Notes: generated from the sequence alone by a model not told the origin. 64,000 nucleotides of DNA from Limnomonas spitsbergensis (GCA_037349105.1 JAYJMM010000111.1:124001-188000), one strand, 5' to 3'; counted from the stretch's first letter, positions 8,843 through 21,381 are shown. Numbers and translations are program-made.

Positions 8843-10317
8843 ACACATGATAACGAAAATGTGCTACCTGTGTCAGCAGGCCGAACAGACTCTTGATGTC
8901 AACACTCCCCAATCTTGTAACCAGGATGGTGCACGTGTCTCCACCGACCTTCGTGGACACAGAGCGAACGAGGTGAGGCCACGAGTGGTGTTAAAGGCGT
9001 GGCACAAATCTGAATTGCACACACGCACACACACACACCAGTATGGAAACTGGAAATGTCTGGTGCTCCCCAGCTGCTGCTGCACTAAGGGCGTGGGCCG
9101 ACCTCAGCAGATAAAATAGGACGTAGATGTACGCGTCGAACATGACGTCCAGCTGACGGTGTTGTGTGCCGTAGGCTGGGAAGTCTGACGTGATCGACCA
9201 CCCTCCCGCGGTCATGGCGACCGAAGGTATCGAGCTCATTTTGTATTTAATAATAGGAAGGGTGGAAGAAAAAATGCGTCTATTGGATACAGAGTTTGTG
9301 TGTGGGGGCTAACGTGCAGCACACCAGAGAGGTCGTGAAACCCAGGATTGTGGTCATGAATCACACGTTCGAAGTAGTCGTTTCCCTGACTAGATTGGAT
9401 TACGACCGCAATAACTCATGCGTAAAAATTCTACAAAATGCCCCCTCCTCTTCCGGCCCGCCGTCCCACTTCAACCAAAATAGTGTGACATGACAATGTC
9501 AAGACACATCACACTATTTATAAGCACTGGAGTCATGGGTCCATGAGTTCACAATCCTTGTTTGCCTCTGTCCCTGACTATTGGTTGATGCTACGGTACA
9601 TTCCAATGATTGTCTCGTGATGACGTCGACTAATTCTTAGCCGTAATCCTAGTTCACTCCGAAATAGCGAATCCACATGCATTCCTCATCCTCAGTCGGG
9701 TTGCAGTAAGTCACATGTCTAGACTAAAAAAATGCTGGGCCGCATGGGCGCCCAAAGGAGACATGAGGCACGAGGTGAGAGGATAGGAGGAGAGGGGTAG
9801 AGGAGAGAAGCAAAGAGCCCACCCCAATCCAAGGGAAAGGAAGTCCATAGGGTCCCCAGCCCCTCCAGAGTCTAGTCCTAAATTAGAGAGATCGTACATA
9901 CAAACTATTCCGAAGATTCCGAAGACAGTCCTCAAGGTTTGAGGGTTGACGAGTACAAGGGCCCGAAGAGTAGCGCATACAGCAACACTGAAACCAAATT
10001 TAGGGGGTACAGGGGTTGAGGTTCAAGTCATGTCAACCTCCAAGTAGTGCCTACAACAGGAATGAGACCGGCGTCAAAGTACTAATGCACTGTACCCCTA
10101 GACTTAGGGCCTGAATCCTTCACTCTATATCCGTAACCGCCCTCGAGTAAGAGACAATCAAGCATTATACACGTGGGCGTCGAGTCCACACTGAGAGACA
10201 TGACGCGTGGACGCCAAGAAACGTAGCACATGTTTCATGAGCCAAGCAGGAGCATTCTAATTCACATAAAAGGACTCTAGGACTTCATGAGTTGCCGAAG
10301 TAAGGTGCGGGTATAGG
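8843..10317. other. Non-coding region, mostly unrecognised
   Basis: A short CA microsatellite lies at about 9014-9040. Bases 9720-9905 hold a purine-rich block with GGGCGCCCAA and a CTAGTCCTAAA motif that loosely resembles 60240-60400, suggesting an old dispersed repeat. No frame in the rest looks coding. Confidence 0.35.
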
Positions 10318-10612
10318 TACACGTGGTAGTCCAGCTGGGATTGCGCATTTTGCTAGGACTGGGGGCCCATCTCGATGTGCATGTGCACAACGTGGCGTCC
10401 TTGCACACACCCATGGCCTCTCTTTCCTGTCAAAGGCATCAGGAGTTGAAAGAAAGGAAGCTGTGGAGGTTTCTGAAGTCTGTCATGAGAGGGCAACGGA
10501 TGGAATTCCAGGGTGCTAAATTGCAGGGTACCAAAGGCCAGGGCAACCAATTCCAGAATGCGAGGAGACGCTTTATCAGTGGGTATCTTTGCTCAACCCT
10601 CAACTAACCCCC
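10318..10612 (+). repeat. Dispersed repeat of about 290 bp, copy 1
   Basis: It aligns along its length with 12075-12360: both start ACGTGGTAGTCCAGCTGGGA and share CATGGCCTCTCTTTCCTGTC and CTGTCATGAGAGGG, ending at CTCAACCCT. One frame reads through this copy (RHQELKERKLWRFLKSVMRG), so it may derive from an old element-coding region. Family unknown. Confidence 0.6.
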
Positions 10613-11010
10613 CCCCAATTTAGCATGAAATCTTGTCGAATTCCCGGCCTGTAGGTTTCACATGTATGGTTCAGGGTTCAGAATGACAGATAAACCTACC
10701 CTCATGTATCGGATGTATGGGTTCATGGTTAAATGATATTTTGCGACCTGTCCCTAGACAGTATTGTGTGTGCGGGTCAGGGATCAGGATTACAGATTAC
10801 ACACCCTACCCTCAGATATTGCGTGTGCAGCGTATTGGTGCAGGGCTATAGATTCCAAACCCTACCCCCAGGTATTAAATGTGTGGGTGCAGGATTAAGG
10901 GTTAAAATGTTCAAACCCCACCCCACCCAGATATTGTGCGCATGGGTGCATGGTGCATGGTTTTCGATGAAACATCCTCACCTATGTGAATGCATGTATG
11001 GGTGCAGGCT
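10613..11010 (+). repeat. Degenerate tandem repeat with CCCTACCC and TGTGTGGGTGCAGG motifs
   Basis: Four to five diverged units of about 70-85 bp share a CCCTACCC(T/C)CAGATATTG-like core followed by a GT-rich segment. No gene is seen. Confidence 0.4.
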
Positions 11011-11503
11011 GGTGGCCTCTTGCCCCCCAGTGATGGCTGATATCCCGATGCCGTCACCAGCGCAATATCTTGGATGGGCGCCAGGATAGCATGCAGCCAC
11101 CTGGGGTGGGGGGGGGGTCCGTGTCGAGGTTTGAGGATGGAGGGTTGAGGGTTGAATTATTATCCAGCATATACCTGGAGGGGATGCCCACCGGGCGAGA
11201 CATAAATCAGGTTTTGTAGATTGCACCAGACCATCTCTCAAGGGTGGCAGGAATATACCATCACTGGGCCGATGGGGTCAAATCTGAGTCTGGCCGACCA
11301 GCCGGGGCCCAAGCATTTGGGTCCTTGCCGCAACAGGCAAGAACCCTGTTGCGGGAAGGACCCCGGCGTCAAGGAGAATGGGGTGCTGCAACCTCCACAC
11401 TTCCATGACAACATTTCTTTTCCAGGAAACATTGTTAAGAAACATAACATGAACATGCAACCATGCTAAAAATGTCAGGGCAGTGACAAAATCGGTACAC
11501 AAT

Positions 11504-12290
11504 TCATACCTGGCCGCGCCGACTGGTCGCGCCGACCGACCGGTGGTGGCAGCGGTGGTGGTGGTGGCGGTGACTCTGACTACGACGACGGCCGCTGCGA
11601 CGGCAATTGCCATGAAGGTGGCGGCGGCTGCCATGGCAGCAGTGGCATAGATGTTGTCGCCGAGTGCGCCCGCACCCGTATGCGAGGCCACTGTTGCCGC
11701 CGCACCAACTTCCTAGTAGGCGGTCCCGCTCTGTAAGTGGGGCTGTCGCCGTACGGCTAATGTGCAGCTGTTGAGGCTTGCCAATGCCGCCACTGATGCC
11801 GTGGCTCAGCAAGCGCTGCGTGGGGGGACCCAGACCCCTCCGGTGGGGCAGATGAGCGTTCGGCCCAGAGTGTGGCGGCGCGTGCGGCTCGGCGCGAAGC
11901 ATCATCGGTTTTTGGTTGCGTTCCAAGCTGACAATGTGCCTGCCAAGCAGCTTGGCATGCAGAATTTGACGAGCGCCAAAAGCACCCAGTCCTGTTGGAG
12001 GAGCTGGAGCGCGTGAGCAGGGAGATGAGAGACGACGGGTGTGAAGTAGGGCAAGGACAGCTGGCTGAGGTAGTACTACACGTGGTAGTCCAGCTGGGAA
12101 TGTGCATGTTGCTAGGACTGGGGGGGCGATCTTGATGTCAATGTGCACGACATGGTGCTCCTGCACACACCATGGCCTCTCTTTCCTGTCAAAGGCATCA
12201 CGAGGTGGACGAAAAGAAACTGAGGAGTTTTCTGAAGGCTGTCATGAGAGGGCGACGGAGGAAATTCCAGTGAGCAAAATTCCAAGGTAA
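11504..12290 (+). pseudogene. Remnant of an unrecognised, GC-rich element gene
   Basis: The plus strand can be read in pieces as protein: a helical, charged stretch near 11960-12075 (DERQKHPVLLEELERVSREM) runs toward repeat copy 2, which has KKLRSFLKAVMRGRRRKFQ at its end. Stops and frame changes break it. A 220-codon minus-strand frame over the same bases is rich in Arg/His/Ala and probably a shadow. Family unknown. Confidence 0.25.
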
Positions 12291-12360
12291 CAAAATGCAT
12301 GGTGCGATTAGACAGTTCATCAGCAGGTAGTATTTGAGCTCAACCCTGAACTAAACAAAG
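12075..12360 (+). repeat. Dispersed repeat of about 290 bp, copy 2
   Basis: It matches 10318-10612 with many substitutions and small indels. It forms the end of the degraded coding-like block to its left, suggesting that copy 1 is a fragment of the same parent element. Confidence 0.55.
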
Positions 12361-13327
12361 GGCAACCCTAAACCTCGAGGAGGTCAACATGGGGCATGAT
12401 AGGGTCAAGGGTTTACCAGGGCTAAGGTGCTTCACCCTGACCCCCAGCAGGTCAAGGAGGGCATGATGGGGTGTGAGAGAAAGAGTCGTTAGGGGCGGGA
12501 GAGGAAGGGTCGACAGACGGCACGCGCGGGTTAGAGGCCTGGGCTGGTTTGGGGTGCAGGTTTGGGGTGCAAATGTTGCTTGAGACTGTGTACAGGAACT
12601 CCATAGTTTTCAACTGAGTATTTTATGGGGCGTGTGCGCACTGTCATAAACGTGGCATGCTGCATGAGTGAAAGTTCAGTTGGTTGACACACAGTATGCA
12701 AATGTGTGTCTTGGATTGCAACATACAACTTGCATGCCAAATGTATTCCCCGCCCGAGACCCATGTCGACCCCGTCCATTTAACTGCAATGTGAGTAACA
12801 AGCTAGTCGCACTATCCAGGTTGAGATTCGCCAAGCCGGTCATGCATGCCCCGGGATCGTGCTACCAGTACGATTCTGCAGGTATTTCAGCTCGTGGGAC
12901 TTGTCGCTCGTCGACGGTATCGATGTGCTGTTCGTTTGCATATTCGCCATTCGCCAATGGTTTTCTGACATGACTAAATTAACTCAAGGCCTGTAGCTGG
13001 GTGGCAAGGTACTTGGCAACATAGATGTCCTGACTCGTCGCCGATCATGAAGCATTAGAGACTAAATCTTCCGGGACGACAGCAATAATGTATTTATTAA
13101 AACCGATAGCCTACACGGTCGACACATATGCACAAATCCCCCTGTACCGTACTTCGCTCGACTGAGTCCGCACCTTTATAGCAGCTAGCGCTGCAGTAGG
13201 AGCATTGCGGGACATAATCGAACTGCATCCATGCGAAAACCTTATAAAGCTTCGTATAAAGACGTTACATGCTGAAATTGAGTCGGGTTCCGAACACGCC
13301 CGATCCCCTGCTGCCATTCGGAAATGT
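12361..13327. other. No gene recognised
   Basis: Unique-looking sequence with no coding frame of note and no clear repeat structure. Confidence 0.3.
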
Positions 13328-13720
13328 ACCCAGTGATGTATTGTGCAGGCAGTGCATTAGGGTGGGAGGGGGGCGGTGATGTATTCTGCATGCAGTGCCT
13401 TAGGGTGGGTGGGGGCGGTGACGCATTCTGCAGGCAGTGCATTAGGATGGGAGGGGGGCGGTGATGTAGCATGCATGCAGTGCATTAGGGTGGGAGGGGG
13501 GCGGTGATGTATTCTGCATGCAGTGCATTAGGGTGGGAGGGGGCGGTGATGCATTCTGCAGACAGTGCATTAGGGTGGGAGGGGGGCGGTGATGCAGCAT
13601 GCAGGCAGTGCATTAGGGTGGGAGGGGGGCGGTGATGCAGCATGCAGGCAGTGCATTAGGGTGGGAGGGGGGCGGTGATGCATTCTGCATGCAGTGCATT
13701 AGGGTGGGAGGGGGGCGTGG
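13328..13720 (+). repeat. G-rich minisatellite, unit about 43 bp
   Basis: About nine units of GTGATGCATTCTGCAGGCAG followed by TGCATTAGGGTGGGAGGGGGGCG. Variation is mainly in the CAGG/CATG position and the G-run length. The G-runs could form G-quadruplexes. Confidence 0.8.
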
Positions 13721-14190
13721 GTGGGCCATGAGTGGGGTGCCTGCAGTGGGTTGGCCCATCATGGGGACACAGCAGTGGGTGGACCATGGGTGGCAGACAC
13801 GCAGTGGGTGGGCCCTACGTGGGGGGGGGCACTGTGATATCTGCGTGGGGATACCCATATGGGTGGACCACGGTGGTGAACATTGTAGGTAAACCCACCG
13901 TGGGTGGACCATGGGTGGGAGACCTGCAGTGGGTGGACCCATCCTGGGACACAACAGTGGGTCGACCATGGGTGGGAGACATGCAGTGGGTGGACCCGCC
14001 CTAAGGATACAGCAGTGGGTGGACCATGGATGGGAGACATGCAGTGGGGATTACGATGAACCATGGTGGGGGAACCACGGTGGTGGACATTGTAGGTAAA
14101 CCCACCGTGGGGCGACAAGCGCCCCACGTGGGGTGACCCACGCGCTGGTCCGGTCGGACCCATCGTGGAGTGAGTGGGTCGCCCCACGTG
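13721..14190 (+). repeat. Degenerate minisatellite with GGGTGGACCATGGGTGGGAG motif
   Basis: Repeated words such as CAGTGGGTGGACC, CCATGGGTGGGAGACATGC and ATTGTAGGTAAACCCACCGTGG recur every 50-70 bp. Open frames on both strands come from the repeat. Confidence 0.6.
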
Positions 14191-14204
14191 CACTTTTTCC
14201 GACG

Positions 14205-15082
14205 TATCAGCAGCAATTAGAGTTATTCTTTCTCTATTAACAAGGCATATCTCCAGCCCTACAGCTGGATATTACCACCACCCAACCATCACATCTCCAC
14301 TACAAAGCCTTTCTTGTTGCTCCAAGTCGACCATCTGATTTATCAGAGATATCTTCAGTCATCAGAAGTCGCCAAGCAAGCGACTCTTCACCGTGCGTTT
14401 GACCGTGCCAACTGCTTTTTCGGTTGGAAGTTATGTGTGAATATGAACAAGTGTGTTTGTCGTCTTAAGGGATCCCGAAAAGGGTCCCTCACTTCTCCTT
14501 TCTTACTGCGATTTCACGGCTTTCAATAGACTCTTAACGTTTCCAGCTATTGTTCTTGAATATCACTTCTGCAAGTTGATCGTCATCAAAGTCTTCCTAA
14601 GGGGAAACTGGCAGAGCATCTAGGCCAACAACGACCCTGTAAGCATCAACAAGTCTCCTAATACGAAGCAAGCAGATCATCTACACCAACAGTCGACTAT
14701 TAGCAGCAATTAGAGTTATTCCTGCCTCTTAACAAAGCATATCTGATATCTCCAGCCCTATAGCTGAATATTACCACCACCCAACCATCACACCTCGGCT
14801 GCAAAGCCTTTCATGTGGCTCCAAGTCGACCATCTGATTTATCAGAGATATCTTCAGTCATCAGAAGTCGCCAAGCAAGCGACTCATCACAACAGATCAA
14901 CGGCCACATTCGCCCAAGATCGTCCCAAGAAGTATAGAAGTACCTCAGGAGGCTTTACGGAATCTTGTCAACAGTATCGAAGAAGTCCAGGTGAAGAAGC
15001 AAGAGCTATCATCTGTTATCGAGCTGACTTCACTGAGTTACAGCAGTGGATCGAGAAGCTCCTACTATAAGCTCGGTAAGAG
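14205..15082 (+). repeat. LTR/leader copy 3, rearranged as X-Y-X-Z
   Basis: Block X (14208-14387, starting CAGCAATTAGAGTTATTC) recurs at 14700-14887. Between them is block Y, a diverged LTR matching 4742-5101 but lacking its first 18 bases. After the second X comes leader block Z, matching the minus-strand sequence at 8100-8310. Copy 2 has the simple order Y-X-Z. The extra X before Y looks like an LTR end joined to an LTR start (tandem LTRs or a two-LTR junction). Homology ends at about 15082, where the satellite begins; no gag follows. Confidence 0.6.
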
Positions 15083-18000
15083 TGCAAGGGGAATACTGGA
15101 AATCTCAGGACCCAGGGTTGTGGGCCATGCATGTGGGTGTAAAAGCCAAGGCAGGGTTAAGGACCCAGGGTCGAGGGCAAGGCTGGAGGGTTTTGGATGC
15201 AGGGTTGAGGGCAAGGCTGGAGGGTTTTGGATACAGGATTGAGGGGAATACTGGAGATCTCAGGACACAGGGTTGTGGGCCAGGCATGTGGGTGTAAAAG
15301 CCAGGACAGGGTTAAGGACCCAATGTTGAGGGCAAGGCTGGAGGGTCTTGGATCCATGGTTGCGGGCAATGATGGAGGGTTTTAAATACAGGATTGAGGG
15401 GAATACTGCAGATCCCAGGACCCAGGGTTGTGGGCCAGGCATGTGGGTGTAAAAGCCAGGGCAGGGATAAGGGCCCAGGGTTGAGGGCAAGGCTGGAGGG
15501 TTTTGGATCCAGGGTTGAGGGCAAGGCTGGAGGGATTTAAATACATGATTGAGGGGAATACTGGAGATCTCAGGACCCAGGGTTGTGGGCCAGGCTGTAG
15601 GGCTCAAGATCCAGAGTTAAGGGCAGGCTGGAGGAATAAGGACCCAGGGGTTGAGGGCAAGGCTGGAAGGATAAGGACCCAAGGGTTTAGGGCAAGGCTG
15701 GAGGGCTCAGGAACCAGGGCTAAGGGCACGGCTGAAGATGACGGAAGCACGCCACAGGTGGGGAGAGGCTTCAACTACAGCTGAGGACTTCAGCTACATC
15801 TTATGCCACAGGTGAGGACAGGGTACGGGAGAGTACGGGAGGGCACGGGAGGGCACAGGGGCTGCGGGAGGGTACAAGGAGGTACGAGGAGGTATAAGGA
15901 GGTGCATGGAGGTATGGGGAGGTATGGGGGGTCTATAGGAGGGTATGGTGGAGACTCTAGGAGAGCACGGGGGGTACGGGAGGGTGGCTGGACCCTGACT
16001 GGTTGGATTTTACAGCAACATCATGGTACTTGTTATGGAGGGATCTGAGTCTAAGGGCATTTGGATGGACCCCGGGAGTTATTGGGTACCTGCTTGTGTC
16101 GCAGGGATGTTTGTGCCCATGTTGCGCCGTGCCCTCCACTCCCCTTTCGCTCATCTCTCCCAGCTCCCCAACCACCGCAAACATCTGAAGGAGGGGAAAG
16201 GTATGTGGGTGTAAAAGCCAGGGCAGGGTTAAGGACCCAGGGTCGAGGGCAAGGCTGGAGGGTTTTGGACCCAGGGTCGAGGGCAAGGCTGGAGGGTTTT
16301 GGATCCAGGGTTGAGGGCAATGCTGGAGGGTTTTGGATCCAAGATTGAGGGCAAGGCATGAGGGTTTTGAACCCAGGGTTGTGGGCCATGCATGTGGGTG
16401 TAAAAGCCAGGGCAGGGATCAGGGCCTATGGTTGAGGGCAAGGCTGGTTGGTTTTGGATCCATGGTTGAGGGCAAGGCTGGAGGGTTTTGGATACAGGAA
16501 TGAGGGGAATACTGGAGATCTCAGGACCCAGGGTTGTGGGCCAGGCATGTGGGTGTAAACGCCATGGCAGGGATAAGGGCCCAGGGTTGAGGGCAAGGCT
16601 GGAGTGTTTTGGATCCAGGGTTGAGGGCAAGGCTGGAGGGTTTTGGATACATGATTGAGGGGAATACTGGAAATCTCAGGACCCAGGGTTGTGGGCCATG
16701 CATGTGGGTGTAAAAGCCAGGGCAGGGATAAGGGCCCTGGGTTGAGGGCAAGGCTGGAGGGTTTTGGATGCAGGGTTGAGGGCAAGGCTGGAGGGTTTTG
16801 GATACAGGATTGAGGGGAATACTGGAGATCTCAGGACACAGGGTTGTGGGCCAGGCATGTGGGTGTAAAAGCCAGGGCAGGGTTAAGGACCCAATGTTTA
16901 AGGCAAGGCTGGAGGGTCTTGGATCCATGGTTGAGGGCAAGGATGGAGGGGTTTAAATACAGGATTGAGGGGAATACTGCAGATCTCAGGACCCAGGGTT
17001 GTGGGCCAGGCATGTGGGTGTAAAAGCCAGGGCAGGGATAAGGGCCCAGGGTTGAGGGCAAGGCTGGAGGGTTTTGGATCCGGGGTTGAGGGCAAGGCTG
17101 GTGGGATTTAAATACATGATTGAGGGGAATACTGGAGATCTCAGGACCCAGGGTTGTGGGCTAGGCTGTAGGGCTCAAGATCCAGAGTTAAGGGCAGGCT
17201 GGAGGAATAAGGACCCAGGGGTTGAGGGCAAGGCTGGAAGGATAAGGACCTCAGGGTTTAGGGCAAGGCTGGAGGGCTCAGGAACCAGGGCTAAGGGCAA
17301 GGCTGAAGATGACGGAAGCACGCCACAGGTGGGGAGAGGCTTCAACTACAGCTGAGGACTTCAGCTACATCTTATGCCACAGGTGAGGACAGGGTACGGG
17401 AGAGTACGGGAGGGCACGGGAGGGCACAGGGGCTGCGGGAGGGTACAAGGAGGTACGAGGAGGTATAAGGAGGTGCATGGAGGTATGGGGAGGTATGGGG
17501 GGTCTATAGGAGGGTATGGTGGAGACTCTAGGAGAGCACGGGGGGTACGGGAGGGTGGCTGGACCCTGACTGGTTGGATTTTACAGCAACATCATGGTCC
17601 TTGTTATGGAGGGATCTGAGTCTAAGGGCATTTGGATGGACCCCGGGAGTTATTGGGTACCTGCTTGTGTCGCAGGGATGTTGGTGCCCATGTTGCGCCG
17701 TGACCTCCACTCCCCTTTCGCTCATCTCTCCCAGCTCCCCAGCCACCGCACACATCTGAAGGAGGGGAAAGGCATGTGGGTGTAAAAGCCAGGGCAGGGT
17801 TAAGGACCCAGGGTCGAGGGCAAGGCTGGAGGGTTTTGGACCCAGGGTCGAGGGCAAGGCTGGAGGGTTTTGGATCCAGGGTTGAGGGCAAGGCTGGAGG
17901 GTTTTGGATCCATGATTGAGGGCAAGGCATGAGGGTTTTGAACCCAGGGTTGTGGGCCTGGCATGTGGGTGTAAAAGCTTGGGCAGGGATAAGGGCCCAT

Positions 18001-19915
18001 GGTTGAGGGCAAGGCAGGAGGGTTTTGGATCCATGGTTGAGGGCAAGGCTGGAGGGTTGGAATCCACGATTGAGGGCAAGGCAGGAGGGTTTTGAACCCA
18101 GGGTTGTGGGCCAGGCATGTGGGTGTAAAAGCCAGGGCAGGGATAAGGGCCCATGGTTGAGGGCAAGGCTGGAGGGTTTTGGATCCATGGTTGAGGGCAA
18201 GGCTGGAGGGTTTTGGAAATAGGATTGAGGGGAATACTGGAGATCTCAGGACCCAGGGTTGTGGGCCATGCATGTGGGTGTAAAAGCCAGGGCAGGGATA
18301 AGGGCCCAGGGTTGAGGGCAAGGCTGGAGGGTTTTGAATCCAGGGTTGAGGGCAAGGCTGGAGGATTTTTGATACAGGATTGAGGGGAATACTGGAGATC
18401 TCAGGACCCAAGGTTGTGGGCCAGGCATGTGGGTGTAAAAGCCAGGGCAGGGTTAAGGACCCAATGTTGAGGGCAAGGCTGGAGGGTCTTGGATCTATGG
18501 TTGAGGGCAATGCTGGAGGGTTTTAAATACAGGATTGAGGGGAATACTGGAGAACTCATGACCCAGGGTTGTGGGCGAGGCATGTGGGTGTAAAAGCCAG
18601 GGCAGGGATAAGGGCCCATGGTTGAGGGCAAGGCAGGAGGGTTTTGGATCCATGGTTGAGGGCAAGGCTGGAGGTTTGGAGTCCACGATTGAGGGCAAGG
18701 CAGGAGGGTTTTGAACCCTGGGTTGTGGGCCAGGCATGTGGGTGTAAACGCCAGGGCAGGGATAAGGGCCCATGGTTGAGGGCAAGGCTGGAGGGTTTTG
18801 GATCCATGGTTGAGGGCAAGGCTGGAGGGTTTTGGAAATAGGATTGAGGGGAATACTGGAGATCTTAGGACCCAGGGTTGTGGGCCATGCATGTGGGTGT
18901 AAAAGCCAGGGCAGGGATAAGGGCCCAGGGTTGAGGGCAAGGCTGGAGGGTTTTGGATCCAGGGTTGAGGGCAAGGCTGGAGGGTTTTGGATACATGATT
19001 GAGGGGAATACTGGAGATCTCAGGACCCAGGGTTGTGGGCCAGGCATGTGGGTGTAAAAGCCAGGGCAGGGTTAAGGACCCAATGTTGAGGGCAAGGCTG
19101 GAGGGTCTTGGATCTATGGTTGAGGGCAAGGCTGGAGGGTTTTAAATACAGGATTGAGGGGAATACTGAAGAACTCATGACCCAGGGTTGTGGGCCAGGC
19201 ATGTGAGTGTAAAAGTCAGGGCAGGGATAAGGGCCCATGGTTGAGGGCAAGGCTGGAGGGTTTTGGATCCAGGGTTGAGGGCAAGGCTGGAGGGTTTTAA
19301 ATACAGGATTGAGGGGAATACTGGAGAACTCAGGACCCAGGGTTGTGGGCCAGGCTGTAGGGCTCAAGATCCAGAGTTAAGGGCAGGCTGGAGGAATAAG
19401 GACCCATGGGTTGAGGGCAAGGCTGGAAGGATAAGGACCCAAGGGTTTAGGGCAAGGCTGGAGGGCTTAGGAACCAGGGCTAAGGGCAAGGCTGAAGATG
19501 ACGGAAGCACGCTACAGGTGGGGAGAGGCTTCAACTACAGCTGAGGACTTCAGCTACATCTTATGCCACAGGTGAGGACAGGGTACGGGAGAGTACGGGA
19601 GGGCACGGGAGGACACAGGGGCTGCGGGAGGGTACAAGGAGGTACGAGGAGGTATAAGGAGGTGCATGGAGGTATGGGGAGGTATGGGGGGTCTATAGGA
19701 GGGTATGGTGGAGACTCTAGGAGAGCACGGGGGGTACGGGAGGGTGGCTGGACCCTGACTGGTTGGATTTTACAGCAACATCATGGTACTTGTTATGGAG
19801 GGATCTGAGTCTAAGGGCATTTGGATGGACCCCGGGAGTTATTGGGTACCTGCTTGTGTCGCAGGGATGTTGGTGCCCATGTTGCGCCGTGCCCTCCGCT
19901 CCCCTTTCGCTCATC
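15083..19915 (+). repeat. Higher-order satellite array (33-bp and ~155-bp units inside ~1.6-2.2 kb repeats)
   Basis: The basic unit, GGTTGAGGGCAAGGCTGGAG then GGTTTTGGATCCA, is about 33 bp. Groups of units alternate with a conserved segment (GGGAATACTGGAGATCTCAG; CATGTGGGTGTAAAAGCCAG) to give a repeat of about 155 bp. A third level is a complex block from GGCTCAAGATCCAGAGTTAA to TTTCGCTCATCT, starting at 15601, 17172 and 19361 (spacings 1,571 and 2,189 bp). Another copy is at 52590-53700. Pro/Leu/Ser-rich frames on the minus strand and Gly-rich frames on the plus strand are repeat by-products. The complex block contains a less repetitive stretch of about 190 bp (TTTTACAGCAACATCATGG onward) that is conserved in all copies. 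Confidence 0.9.
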
Positions 19916-20577
19916 TCACTATGAGACGGCCTGGGGGAAGCCTTCCTGGTAACCATGGTAACCAGGCAGCCTAGTAAGCTTTACCATGGGCTACCACGTG
20001 CCTAGTAAGCTATACCATGGTCGCTTTTCTCCTACCATGATACAAGGCGAGCTATCATGGTACCGCGACCTTGGCATTGAACTTGGTATGCATCACCGGA
20101 TCACGACTTTGCAGCTTCAGACTTGAAGTCTACATGCATCCCTTATTGCCCAATATGTACTCGTCGCCACACGGTTGTCATTGATATATTATCTAGGTTG
20201 TCCTTTACGAAGCCTGCAGGGGTCATCGGCATGCAACCTTGCTGGCTCGTCCTCCTGATTTACCTCCCACCGCGCATGTGCAATGTCGTCAACTTGTGAT
20301 TGACCCTACCTCTTGCTTCGAGGACCACATACACCTATTCTAACTCTGCGACCAGGTGACCAACAGTCAATTTCGCACCGCTGGAAAATCAACTAAGTAA
20401 AGTAGGCTTTCGAATGCTTGTTTGACACCATGTAAACAACGAGCTTGATACTATGCTCGTCATGGCTAGAAGTTGAGAGAGCGGGAGTGTGACGACAGAG
20501 CTAGGTGGTCGCGTATGCGCACATACGCGTGTTTTTATTAATATGACAGTGCGCAATGCTATTAACTGCCATTCCTA
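19916..20577 (+). repeat. Dispersed repeat starting CACTATGAGACGG, copy 1
   Basis: It shares its left edge exactly with 38999 and is similar over about 600 bp, including two AGTAAGCT(T/A)TACCATGG palindromic words, CACGGCTAGAAGTTGAGAG-like sequence and a final CCATCCCTAG-like end. It interrupts the satellite at GCTCATCT, where other satellite copies continue CTCCCAGCTCCC. It may be a non-autonomous element; no terminal inverted repeat is evident. Confidence 0.6.
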
Positions 20578-20631
20578 GGTGGCCGACCTTCTTGTTTGTT
20601 CTCTGGATGGAGTTCACACAATTCGCACACC

Positions 20632-20661
20632 GATATAGACATGGAATTCCATGTCTATATC
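20632..20661. repeat. Perfect 30-bp palindrome
   Basis: The 15-base arm GATATAGACATGGAA is followed directly by its reverse complement. Its 20-base core, AGACATGGAATTCCATGTCT, recurs at 50318-50337 inside another near-perfect palindrome. Confidence 0.85.
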
Positions 20662-20757
20662 CGAATACCAGGCCGTACCCTGGTACCCTGTTCGCTACAT
20701 CGGCAATGCCACATCTTTGCTCGTTTCATTTAAATAAAGTAAACAAGCCGTTGCCCG

Positions 20758-21381
20758 TTGCATCACGTCACACCGGTACCCAATTGTTTACTTCTTGATC
20801 ATGTGATAGTCGATGTTTCTCGTCGGACGAGGCAGCGTGGCTCAGGATATACCGATTCACGAGTACCGATAAAGCTATTCCGAGTCGAAAGTACCGGTGG
20901 CCATCGATATCCCCCCAGACAGCTGCTTGGATATCCATGTCTTATGCCATGTGCTCAGCATGGGCATGGCGCCATGGCCCCAGTGTGGATTGCCAGGTTT
21001 GCCCGTGGCTCAAATGGCACCATCACCCTCCTAGACGTCTACCTCGCATATGCAGTGGCAGCCTCGGCTATGACCACTCTTCCCCGGAGCAAGGAGGGCG
21101 ACTCCGTCATGCTGGCCAGCCAAGGCCGACCCATCATCACAACAGGCGCTCACGCACGTAGCATGGGCTTCTCCCTCCTTACCAAAGAGGCCCATGCTTC
21201 GATCGTCACACGCTGCAGTCTAATGATCATTCCCCCGGCAAAAGCACACCCTCGCCCCACTTATCCGTCAGTCACAGCAACGCCACATTCGCCCATGTGG
21301 CGGCTGGGTCATCCAAACGCCCCCTGTCCTCCATGCCCTCTGCCCCCCCAGCCCCCCCCAACCAGGCATCGGGCCCGTTGA
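20758..21381 (+). CDS. Hypothetical ORF, possibly a decayed element gene
   Basis: A 207-codon frame whose middle (about 20970-21250) has plausible protein composition (TITLLDVYLAYAVAASAMTT, GDSVMLASQGRPIITTGAHA), ending in a Pro-rich tail. No known domain is recognised. A second frame (21297-21686) overlaps it. At 21790-22110 the phrase AAGVPILIKATG loosely recalls endonuclease regions of LINE elements, but no other motif supports that. Confidence 0.25.
   Translation: MHHVTPVPNCLLLDHVIVDVSRRTRQRGSGYTDSRVPIKLFRVESTGGHRYPPRQLLGYPCLMPCAQHGHGAMAPVWIARFARGSNGTITLLDVYLAYAVAASAMTTLPRSKEGDSVMLASQGRPIITTGAHARSMGFSLLTKEAHASIVTRCSLMIIPPAKAHPRPTYPSVTATPHSPMWRLGHPNAPCPPCPLPPQPPPTRHRAR

Noticed and set aside
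12900..12925. GTCGACGGTATCGAT, resembling a cloning polylinker
   Set aside because: Only 15 bases match and flanking vector sequence is absent; SalI/ClaI words occur by chance.
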